From assembly GCA_903825065.1 (NCBI GenBank), contig CAIJZG010000293.1, positions 1-12,870 of the forward strand: 12,870 nucleotides of DNA, in the 5' to 3' direction. The DNA comes from an uncultured Bacteroidota bacterium. Its GTDB lineage: Bacteria > Bacteroidota > Bacteroidia > Chitinophagales > Chitinophagaceae. The notes under the pieces are model-generated. The model was given only the letters and a program-made list of their open reading frames with translations. It was not told the origin of the DNA and ran no database searches. Shown one piece after another: positions 6,663 to 12,870 of the stretch. A program made the translations under genes and the position numbers. The stretch's first letter is position 1; each line of letters begins with the position of its first letter.

Positions 6663-7336
6663 TCAGTCATAGAATCTTATTAATAGAGGATGAACCGAAG
6701 CTAGGGAAAGTGATACTTGAGGAATTGAGAGGCCAAGGATACCAAGTAGATCTGGCGTTTGACGGATTAATGGCTGAATCTTTTTTTAAACAAAATAATT
6801 ACGCGTTGGTCTTGATGGATATTAATATCCCACACAAGTCTGGATTTGAATTGTGTAAAGAATTTCGTGCTATCAAAAAAAGTATTCCCATAATTATGCT
6901 TTCTGCAATGGGTGAGATTAATGATAAAATGGAAGCATTTAAATTGGGCGCAGATGATTATATGGTGAAGCCATTTCATTTCGATGAGCTTTTTGCCCGA
7001 TTAAAAATATTTTTGAAAAGAGCAGATTTAAAAGATGAAGATGTAAAGATTGTTGTAGATGATCTTGAAATAGATTTTAGAAATAAAACAGCAGTGCGTG
7101 CAGGTGTAACCGTTAACTTAACTGCAAAGGAATTTACATTGCTGGTTCTTCTTGCTAGGAATAGAGGAAAAGTAATTTCAAAACAGGAAATACTTGAAAA
7201 AGTATGGGATTTAAGTTTTGACACCGGAACTAATACCATTGAAGTTTATATCAGTTTTCTTAGAAATAAGTTGGACAAGCCTTTTGAAACCAAACTTATT
7301 CATACAAAGCCTGGATTTGGTTATTATATAAAATAA
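6656..7336 (+). CDS. OmpR/PhoB-family response regulator
   Basis: This 226-residue DNA-binding transcription regulator has two standard domains. The receiver domain (about 5-120) has the acidic pair Glu11/Asp12 in LLIEDEP, the phosphate-accepting Asp55 in LVLMDINIP, the switch Ser83 in MLSAMGE and Lys105 in DYMVKPF. The C-terminal winged helix (about 133-226) shows LTAKEFTLLVLLARNRGKVISKQEIL, the recognition region TNTIEVYISFLRNKL, and the closing beta hairpin KPGFGYYIK. All residues needed for phosphorylation are present. The start MEISHRILLIEDE matches where such receivers usually begin. The histidine kinase follows after 10 bp, so the two form an operon and a cognate pair. The start codon sits in an inverted repeat that may regulate translation or transcription. 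The signal and target genes cannot be told from sequence; the neighbouring GIN-domain lipoprotein gene is a candidate only by position. Confidence 0.95.
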   Translation: MEISHRILLIEDEPKLGKVILEELRGQGYQVDLAFDGLMAESFFKQNNYALVLMDINIPHKSGFELCKEFRAIKKSIPIIMLSAMGEINDKMEAFKLGADDYMVKPFHFDELFARLKIFLKRADLKDEDVKIVVDDLEIDFRNKTAVRAGVTVNLTAKEFTLLVLLARNRGKVISKQEILEKVWDLSFDTGTNTIEVYISFLRNKLDKPFETKLIHTKPGFGYYIK

Positions 7337-7346
7337 GCCAGCGTTT

Positions 7347-8723
7347 ATGAGTATCAAGTTGCGGTTCGCTTTTATTTTTAGTGGATTTGTAGCCATTGTG
7401 CTAACCGTTTCTTCTTTTTCAATTTATATTCTGTACAGCAATTTTAGGGAAGAGGAATTTTATAGTCGTGTAAAATCTGAGGGTAGTATTTTTCATAATT
7501 ATGTGTACGAAATTAAAGACCCCAAGCAAGCTGCTTTGGCAAAAATGCTTTCGGGTGTTTATACCAATTCTGTTTTTGATGAAAAGTTGGTGGTCTTAGA
7601 TTCTTCTGGAAAAGTGTTAAATAAGTTGCCCGAAGATTTAATTTCAAATTTTAATCAAGAACTCCTAAATGAAATAAGAACAAAAAAGGAAATTAAATTT
7701 AAAATCGATAATTATCAAACTGTAGGTACTTATAATTCTAGAACCAAGTTCATTACCATCGCTTCTGGATACGATTTGTCTGGTTATAGAAAGCTCCAGA
7801 ATCTTGAAATTATACTTGCTATTGTATTTGTTATTGGTATGTTGATTACTGCTTTATTTTCATTCTTTTTTGTGCAACAAGCTTTTAAGCCTTTATTGGC
7901 ATTGAATAAACAAATTAAACGCACTACAATTTCAAATATAAAAGATAGACTCTTAATTGTTGATAATTTCCCGGAGATCAATCAAATTGCAATAAGTTAT
8001 AACGCAATGCTAGAACGATTAAGCAAGGCCTTTGAGTTTCAAAAAAGTTTTGTACAGCATGCCTCTCACGAATTAAGAACCCCACTTGCAATTATGTTAT
8101 CGCAAACAGAATCTGCGATTAATAAAAAAATGACAGAAAAAGATATGCAAAACTTATTGGCTTCTTTAAAAGAAGACCAGCAAGGCATGATTGATCTAAC
8201 GAATTCTTTACTCTTATTGTCTCAATATGAACTATTAGGTTATCAAAAAGATTGGCCCAAGACAAGGGTTGATGAAGCTGTTGTAGAAGCGGTAAGTCAG
8301 GTGATGCAAATGTATCCTGATGCGATGATACATATTGGATTCAAAGAGATTCCAGAGTCGGATGAGGTTTTTTTTGTAATTGGAAAGGAATCTTTATTGA
8401 AATCTGTCTTTATCAACCTTTGTAAAAATGCCTATTTATATGGATCAGATAAAAAAGTAGATATTTTAATTGCAAATTCAAAAGGTAAGATAAAAGTTCA
8501 GGTGGTAAACAACGGGCCAACTCTTTCTGAAGATGATTCTTCTAAAGTTATGCAGCCTTTTTATAGAGGCAAGAATGCATTAAATGCTCATACCAAGGGA
8601 TTTGGACTTGGACTTTCTATTGTTACCAGAATTTTATTTGCACATCATGGCTTAATTGAATATGATTCACCCTCTCCTAATACTAATCGCTTCACTGTTA
8701 TTTTACCACAGGCCATTAAGTAG
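7347..8723 (+). CDS. Membrane sensor histidine kinase (HisKA/HATPase type)
   Basis: This 458-residue inner-membrane kinase is paired with the preceding response regulator. The first membrane helix is about residues 8-30. An extracytoplasmic sensor of about 120 residues follows, containing VVLDSSGKVL, a PAS/Cache-like element. The second membrane helix is about 153-176, then a HAMP-like linker (178-230). The dimerisation domain carries the phospho-acceptor His241 in HASHELRTPLA, the N box is INLCKNAYLYG (356-366), and the glycine box is GFGLGLSIV (418-426). The G1 box reads VVNNGP (386-391), with Asn388 where most kinases have the adenine-binding Asp of DxGxG. Such Asn variants are known to me among Bacteroidota kinases, so this need not mean inactivity. 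The ATG lies 10 bp after the regulator stop. No other start fits the first membrane helix as well. The sensed signal is unknown. Confidence 0.95.
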   Translation: MSIKLRFAFIFSGFVAIVLTVSSFSIYILYSNFREEEFYSRVKSEGSIFHNYVYEIKDPKQAALAKMLSGVYTNSVFDEKLVVLDSSGKVLNKLPEDLISNFNQELLNEIRTKKEIKFKIDNYQTVGTYNSRTKFITIASGYDLSGYRKLQNLEIILAIVFVIGMLITALFSFFFVQQAFKPLLALNKQIKRTTISNIKDRLLIVDNFPEINQIAISYNAMLERLSKAFEFQKSFVQHASHELRTPLAIMLSQTESAINKKMTEKDMQNLLASLKEDQQGMIDLTNSLLLLSQYELLGYQKDWPKTRVDEAVVEAVSQVMQMYPDAMIHIGFKEIPESDEVFFVIGKESLLKSVFINLCKNAYLYGSDKKVDILIANSKGKIKVQVVNNGPTLSEDDSSKVMQPFYRGKNALNAHTKGFGLGLSIVTRILFAHHGLIEYDSPSPNTNRFTVILPQAIK

Positions 8724-8732
8724 GATATGGGC

Positions 8733-8763
8733 ACAAAAAAGCCAACCATTTGCAGGTTGGCTT
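8733..8763 (-). terminator. Intrinsic terminator of rpsT
   Basis: Read on the minus strand, AAGCCAACC, a 7-base loop and GGTTGGCTT form a perfect 9 bp stem (8763-8755 with 8747-8739), followed at once by TTTTTT (8738-8733). It begins 37 bases after the rpsT stop. On the plus strand the stem lacks a T tract, so it would terminate the oncoming kinase transcript less well. Confidence 0.9.
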
Positions 8764-8799
8764 GCTTAATCAGTTATTATGTAAACTACTTAAAATGAA

Positions 8800-9057
8800 T
8801 TAAGCAGCAGTAACATTTGCTTTTTTAGCTAGTTTGCTCTTTAAGTTAGCTGCTTTGTTTTTGTGGATAATGCCACGTTTTGCTAACTTGTCGATTTGAG
8901 AAATCACTTCAGGAAGCTGCTCACCATATACTTTAGTATCGGTATTTGCTTTTAAATCGCGGATAGCGTTACGGGTAGTTTTACCATAATAACGGTTGGT
9001 ATCGCGACGCTTTGCAGCTTGTCTAACGTCTTTCTTTGTAGCTGAATGGTTTGCCAT
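8800..9057 (-). CDS. rpsT: 30S ribosomal protein S20
   Basis: This is an 85-residue, very basic primary-binding protein of the small ribosomal subunit that contacts 16S rRNA. The start MANHSATKKDVRQAAKRRDTN is the typical S20 opening (MANxxSAxKR-xRQ...). Helical segments follow, with NAIRDLK (about 31-37), the acidic stretch LPEVISQIDKLAKRGIIHKNKAANLKSKLAKK characteristic of the second half of S20, and the short Ala-rich end VTAA. Length is normal for Bacteroidota. It is a single-gene transcript: a strong -7 box lies 22 bp upstream and an intrinsic terminator 37 bp downstream. It is divergent from sucA and convergent with the histidine kinase gene. No unusual features. Confidence 0.97.
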   Translation of the reverse strand: MANHSATKKDVRQAAKRRDTNRYYGKTTRNAIRDLKANTDTKVYGEQLPEVISQIDKLAKRGIIHKNKAANLKSKLAKKANVTAA

Positions 9058-9078
9058 ATTCTAATTTTTTCAGGACGG

Positions 9079-9086
9079 CAAAGGTA
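9079..9086 (-). promoter_or_regulatory. -7 promoter box of rpsT (TAnnTTTG)
   Basis: The minus strand reads TACCTTTG, a perfect match to the Bacteroidota primary sigma -7 element TAnnTTTG, in the common extended context TTACCTTTGC. It lies 21 bp before the rpsT ATG, predicting a leader of roughly 15-18 bases. A TTG at the expected -33 distance is not evident. Confidence 0.7.
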
Positions 9087-9214
9087 AGGGCTTCAATTGT
9101 AAATCTGAAATTAAAAAGAGAAAAAATCAAGTTTAGTCTCATATTTCTTGAAAATAGTCGGAAAACTGACCCATGAATCAAGTAAAGTTTCGCTTTTTTC
9201 TGTGTCCAAACACC

Positions 9215-9222
9215 GATATTTG
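9215..9222 (+). promoter_or_regulatory. Weak candidate -7 box for sucA
   Basis: GATATTTG matches the consensus TAnnTTTG except for the first base, and lies 35 bp before the sucA ATG. There is no TTG at the proper -33 spacing. It is the best candidate I find on the plus strand in the 200 bp between rpsT and sucA, but it is weak. Confidence 0.25.
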
Positions 9223-9257
9223 CCAACTATTCTATAAAAAAGCTGTTTTAGACTCAC

Positions 9258-11987
9258 ATGAAAGACTTTTCGTTCATCACCAACTCCCACCCGGCGTATA
9301 TCGAAAGCTTATACAACGATTTCTTAAAAAACCCCTTATCCATTGATCCAGATATTCAAAAATTTTTTGAAGGATTTGATTTTGCGATAACTACAGGTAC
9401 TTCACAAAGCAATGTAAGCCAATCTGTTACAATAGATTGGATGAAAGAAATAAAAGTATATCGCCTCATCTTGGGTTATCGTAATAAAGGCCATCTTTTG
9501 GCTAAAACCAACCCAATACGAACCAGAAAAGATCGAGGAGCTAATCTCGACTTAAATTTTTTCGGATTGTCTGAAGCTGATTTGAATACGGTTTATCATG
9601 CCGGTAATTTGATCGGACTAGGAGCTACTTCCCTCAAAGAAATACTTGGTCACTTAGAAAAATGCTATGCAACTCATGTTGGTATCGAATTTAAATATAT
9701 CAGTGATCAGAAAAAAATAGACTGGCTTACTGCTGAAATTGAACAAAAATTTTCTAATCCTGTCTCCCTACAAAAGAAAAAAAGGATCCTGGAAAAACTA
9801 AACCAGGGGGTGATGTTTGAAAAATTCTTGCATACCAAATATATTGGGCAGAAGCGTTTTTCTTTGGAAGGAGGGGAAACTACTATTGCTGCATTAGATG
9901 CAATCATTAACACAGCAGGGAATCTTCAGGTTCAGGAAGTAGTTATAGGGATGGCCCATAGAGGTCGCCTTAACATATTGGCTAATATCATGGGTAAAAC
10001 TTATGAGCAGATCTTTAGTGAGTTTGAAGGAACGGCTACTATTGATCAAACAATGGGTAGCGGAGACGTTAAATATCATATGGGCTACGGTAGTGATGTG
10101 CAGACGATTGATGGTCAGCAAGTGCATTTAAAATTGATGCCCAACCCTTCACACTTGGAAGCAGTTGATCCCGTAGTAATTGGTTTTGCAAGAGCAAAAG
10201 CCGATGTACTTTACTCAAGCGATTTTGATAAGATTTTACCTATACTTATACATGGAGATGCATCGGTAGCCGGACAGGGTATCGTTTATGAAGTATTGCA
10301 GATGAGTAATCTTCGAGGTTATTATACTGGAGGTACCATACATTTTGTAATTAATAATCAGATTGGTTTTACCACCGACTTTGATGATGCAAGGAGTGCC
10401 GATTATAGTACTTCTGTAGCCGCTATGATTCAAGCTCCTGTATTGCATGTTAATGGAGATGATGCTGAAGCTGTGGTGAAATGCGCCGAGATAGCTACCA
10501 GGTATCGTCAGGAATTTAATAGTGATATCTTTATTGATATGGTATGTTATAGAAAACATGGCCATAACGAAGGAGACGATCCAAAATATACACAACCACA
10601 ATTATATGCGCTAATTGATAAGCACCAGAATCCCAGAGAAATCTATACCCAGCATTTATTAGATAACGGAGAGAGTGATGCGATAGAATTAGCAAAGGAA
10701 ATGGAAAAGAAGTTTTGGGCAGACCTTCAGGAAAGATTAGATGAGATTAAGCAAAACCCATTACCCTATAAATACCAGGCACCAGAATTAGTTTGGAAAA
10801 GTTTAAGAAAAGCAACAGAAAAAGATTTTGATCATTCTCCTGAAACAGCTATAAAAAAAGAAGAGTTATTTAGATTATTTCACGCTTTAATGCAATGGCC
10901 TGATACTTTTAAGCCGCTGAAAAAAGTTGAGAAACTCTTACAAGAAAAAATTAAATTATTAGAGTCAGAAAATAAAATTGATTGGGCAACAGGTGAATTA
11001 CTTGCCTATTCCTCATTACTGATTCAACACAATCCTGTGAGGATGAGCGGACAAGATGTTCAACGTGGTACTTTTTCGCATCGCCATGCTGTATTACGCG
11101 ATGAGCAGACAAATAAAGGGTATAATCGATTAAACCATTTTCAAGAAATCCAAGAGAAATTTCGAATATATAATTCATTGTTGAGTGAGTATGGTGTATT
11201 AGGATTTGAATATGGGTATGCTATGGCAAATCCTGCTGCACTTGTGATTTGGGAAGCACAGTTTGGCGATTTCTCCAATGGGGCTCAAACAATGATAGAT
11301 CAGTTTATTGCAGCTGGTGAACAAAAATGGCAACGGATGAACGGACTAGTTATGCTTCTCCCTCATGGGTATGAAGGGCAGGGGCCGGAACATAGTAGTG
11401 CAAGAATGGAACGCTTTCTGCAAATGTGTGCAGAGTTAAATTTAGTTATCACAAACATTACAACTTCGGCTAATTTATTTCATGCTTTAAGAAGGCAATT
11501 AACCTGGCCATTTCGAAAGCCATTAATTAATTTTTCTCCTAAAGCGAATCTTCGTTATGCTGGAAGCTATAGTAAAGTAGAAGAATTTACGAAAGGTGGT
11601 TTTAATGAATTGATTGATGACTCTTTTGTACAAAAAGCATCTGAAGTAAAAAAGGTTTTGTTTTGTACAGGGAAAATATATTTCGAGCTTGCGGAAAAAC
11701 AATTGAAAGAATCAAGAACTGATATGGCGATTGTTCGATTAGAACAAATTTATCCTTTGCCACTTAAACAATTAGAATCGCTTCGAGATAAATACAATAA
11801 TGGAAATTGGTATTGGGTTCAGGAAGAGCCTTTGAATATGGGAGCGGCTTCATTTTTAAAAATGAATTTGACAACAGTAGATTTTAAAATAATTAGCAGA
11901 ACTGCAAGTGCTTCGACTGCTACTGGGTATGCAAAAGTGCATGCAAAAGAACAGGCACAGATTATTGAAAGAGCTTTTAGTATTTAA
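9258..11987 (+). CDS. sucA: 2-oxoglutarate dehydrogenase E1 component
   Basis: SucA is the thiamine-diphosphate decarboxylase of the 2-oxoglutarate dehydrogenase complex (TCA cycle, cytoplasm); it decarboxylates 2-oxoglutarate and passes succinyl to the lipoyl group of SucB. The 909 residues are close to the E. coli length of 933. The N-terminal E2-binding helix is visible (AYIESLYNDFLKNP, 13-26). Active-site residues appear as GMAHRGRLN (His234) and NPSHLE (His299). The ThDP/Mg motif runs from HGDASVAGQG (332-341) to NNQIGFTT (366-373) and GDDAEAV (400-406), with RKHGHNEGDDP (432-442) after it. The transketolase-like pyrimidine domain (about 574-770) has GVLGFEYGYA with Glu651 and LPHGYEGQGPEHSSAR (701-716). 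The C-terminal domain ends with QEEPLNMGAA. The short N-terminal leader fits the ATG at 9258. sucB follows after 35 bp in the same direction, as expected for an operon. Confidence 0.97.
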   Translation: MKDFSFITNSHPAYIESLYNDFLKNPLSIDPDIQKFFEGFDFAITTGTSQSNVSQSVTIDWMKEIKVYRLILGYRNKGHLLAKTNPIRTRKDRGANLDLNFFGLSEADLNTVYHAGNLIGLGATSLKEILGHLEKCYATHVGIEFKYISDQKKIDWLTAEIEQKFSNPVSLQKKKRILEKLNQGVMFEKFLHTKYIGQKRFSLEGGETTIAALDAIINTAGNLQVQEVVIGMAHRGRLNILANIMGKTYEQIFSEFEGTATIDQTMGSGDVKYHMGYGSDVQTIDGQQVHLKLMPNPSHLEAVDPVVIGFARAKADVLYSSDFDKILPILIHGDASVAGQGIVYEVLQMSNLRGYYTGGTIHFVINNQIGFTTDFDDARSADYSTSVAAMIQAPVLHVNGDDAEAVVKCAEIATRYRQEFNSDIFIDMVCYRKHGHNEGDDPKYTQPQLYALIDKHQNPREIYTQHLLDNGESDAIELAKEMEKKFWADLQERLDEIKQNPLPYKYQAPELVWKSLRKATEKDFDHSPETAIKKEELFRLFHALMQWPDTFKPLKKVEKLLQEKIKLLESENKIDWATGELLAYSSLLIQHNPVRMSGQDVQRGTFSHRHAVLRDEQTNKGYNRLNHFQEIQEKFRIYNSLLSEYGVLGFEYGYAMANPAALVIWEAQFGDFSNGAQTMIDQFIAAGEQKWQRMNGLVMLLPHGYEGQGPEHSSARMERFLQMCAELNLVITNITTSANLFHALRRQLTWPFRKPLINFSPKANLRYAGSYSKVEEFTKGGFNELIDDSFVQKASEVKKVLFCTGKIYFELAEKQLKESRTDMAIVRLEQIYPLPLKQLESLRDKYNNGNWYWVQEEPLNMGAASFLKMNLTTVDFKIISRTASASTATGYAKVHAKEQAQIIERAFSI

Positions 11988-12022
11988 CATTATTATTAAA
12001 TTATTAGAAATATCAACGCTTT

Positions 12023-12870
12023 ATGATTGAAATTAAAGTTCCCACAGTTGGTGAATCTATCAGTGAAGTCACTTTATTAAAGTGGACTAAACTAGAAGGT
12101 GAATTTGTAGAAAGAGATGAAGTGATTGCTGAACTGGAAAGTGAAAAGGCAACATTCGAAGTCAATGCAGAAAAAGCTGGAACATTGTTTAGATTAGCCA
12201 ATGAAGGAGATACCATCTTGATTGGGGATGTATTGGCTAGGATTGATGAGAATGCGGTAAAACCAGCTGCAAAAGCTGTACTGGTAAGTGAAAAGAAAGA
12301 AGAGAAAATTGCTCCTGTTCTAACAAATCAAGCTGCTGTTACTTCAGTGCCAAATGAGGTTAAAGCTACACCTGTTGCGTCGGCCATCATTGCTGATAAA
12401 AAAGTAAATCCTTCCAGTATAACTGCTTCTGGATTTGGCGGAAAGATTATGAAGAATGATGTGTTAGATGCTTTAAAACAGCCGGGTAAAAAAGCATTTG
12501 CAGGTAATGAAATATTTAACAGAAATGTTCGTCAGGAAAAAATGAGCAACCTGCGTAAGACAATCAGCAGGAGGTTAGTTGAATCAAAGAATACCACAGC
12601 AATGCTTACTACTTTCAATGAAGTGGATATGACCCGCATCATGGAAATAAGAAAGCAGTTCAAAGATAAATTCAAAGAAAGTCATGGTGTGAATTTAGGC
12701 TTCATGAGTTTCTTTGCAAAAGCATGTGCAATTGCCTTAAGCGAATGGCCTACTGTAAATGCGTATATAGATGGAGATCAACTTTTGTATCATGACTATG
12801 CAGATATTAGTATTGCTGTAAGTACACCTCGTGGGTTAACGGTACCCGTAATTAGAAATGTAGAGAGTCT
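12023..12870 (+). CDS. sucB: 2-oxoglutarate dehydrogenase E2, dihydrolipoamide succinyltransferase (3' end cut by window)
   Basis: SucB is the core of the 2-oxoglutarate dehydrogenase complex and moves succinyl from E1 to CoA. 282 codons are present of about 400-420. The lipoyl domain (1-76) opens MIEIKVPTVGESISEV and has the lipoylated Lys42 in ESEKATFEV (SEKAT here in place of the commoner SDKAT). An Ala/Lys/Val-rich flexible linker covers about 78-114. The E3-binding domain (about 116-152) is recognisable by GFGGKIMKNDVL but is less Arg-rich than classic versions. The catalytic acyltransferase domain starts near 168 with EKMSNLRKTISRRL and continues to DISIAVSTPRGLTVPVIRN; the catalytic HxxxD motif lies beyond the window. 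The ATG directly precedes the lipoyl domain, so the start is secure. It lies 35 bp after sucA in the same direction, so the two are very likely cotranscribed, and the edge truncation is not biological. Confidence 0.96.
   Translation, partial: MIEIKVPTVGESISEVTLLKWTKLEGEFVERDEVIAELESEKATFEVNAEKAGTLFRLANEGDTILIGDVLARIDENAVKPAAKAVLVSEKKEEKIAPVLTNQAAVTSVPNEVKATPVASAIIADKKVNPSSITASGFGGKIMKNDVLDALKQPGKKAFAGNEIFNRNVRQEKMSNLRKTISRRLVESKNTTAMLTTFNEVDMTRIMEIRKQFKDKFKESHGVNLGFMSFFAKACAIALSEWPTVNAYIDGDQLLYHDYADISIAVSTPRGLTVPVIRNVES

Noticed and set aside
9023..9226. Minus-strand open frame spanning the rpsT-sucA gap
   Set aside because: It overlaps the rpsT start in another frame and covers the rpsT promoter box; the protein looks like nothing known.
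10236..10601. 121-residue minus-strand frame inside sucA
   Set aside because: It is fully antisense to conserved active-site coding sequence of sucA, so its length is explained by codon constraint there.
12013..12216. Minus-strand frame over the start of sucB
   Set aside because: It is antisense to the conserved lipoyl domain and has no support of its own.

Overview
The window is AT-rich bacterial chromosome from a Bacteroidota member, most likely of the Chitinophagaceae/Chitinophagia type. This rests on several features: a ligase-associated DEXH helicase, a head GIN-domain (DUF2807) lipoprotein, a near-perfect Bacteroidota -7 promoter box (TAnnTTTG) in front of rpsT, gene starts without clear Shine-Dalgarno sequences, and the style of the E1o/E2o proteins. 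The placement comes from recognising families; no database search was run.

Layout. Positions 1-5508 are all on the minus strand. Read in transcription order, they are guaA (GMP synthase), a secreted type-1 periplasmic-binding-fold protein 18 bp downstream, then after a 68 bp gap a tight three-gene unit. That unit is a small holin-family/YqjE-like membrane protein, a 99-residue coiled-coil protein overlapping it by 14 bp, and a ligase-associated DEXH helicase starting 9 bp later and running off the left edge. Positions 5509-8723 are on the plus strand. They hold a head GIN-domain lipoprotein gene split by a frameshift at a run of seven G, a 320 bp AT-rich gap, and an OmpR-type response regulator with its histidine kinase 10 bp behind. 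Next comes rpsT (ribosomal protein S20) on the minus strand, with a clear promoter and a clear intrinsic terminator. Divergent from it are sucA and the start of sucB, the E1 and E2 subunits of 2-oxoglutarate dehydrogenase; sucB runs off the right edge.

Function. Most of the window is housekeeping: guanine nucleotide synthesis, translation, the TCA cycle and DNA repair. The less ordinary parts are the membrane protein/small protein/helicase unit, the broken or slippery GIN-domain gene, and the leader of the response regulator. That leader can fold into a 13 bp stem covering the start codon and contains a seven-codon open frame whose stop overlaps the start codon (TAATG).

I did not find a convincing undescribed multi-gene system. 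There are no CRISPR arrays, tRNA or rRNA genes, insertion sequences or phage modules that I can support.
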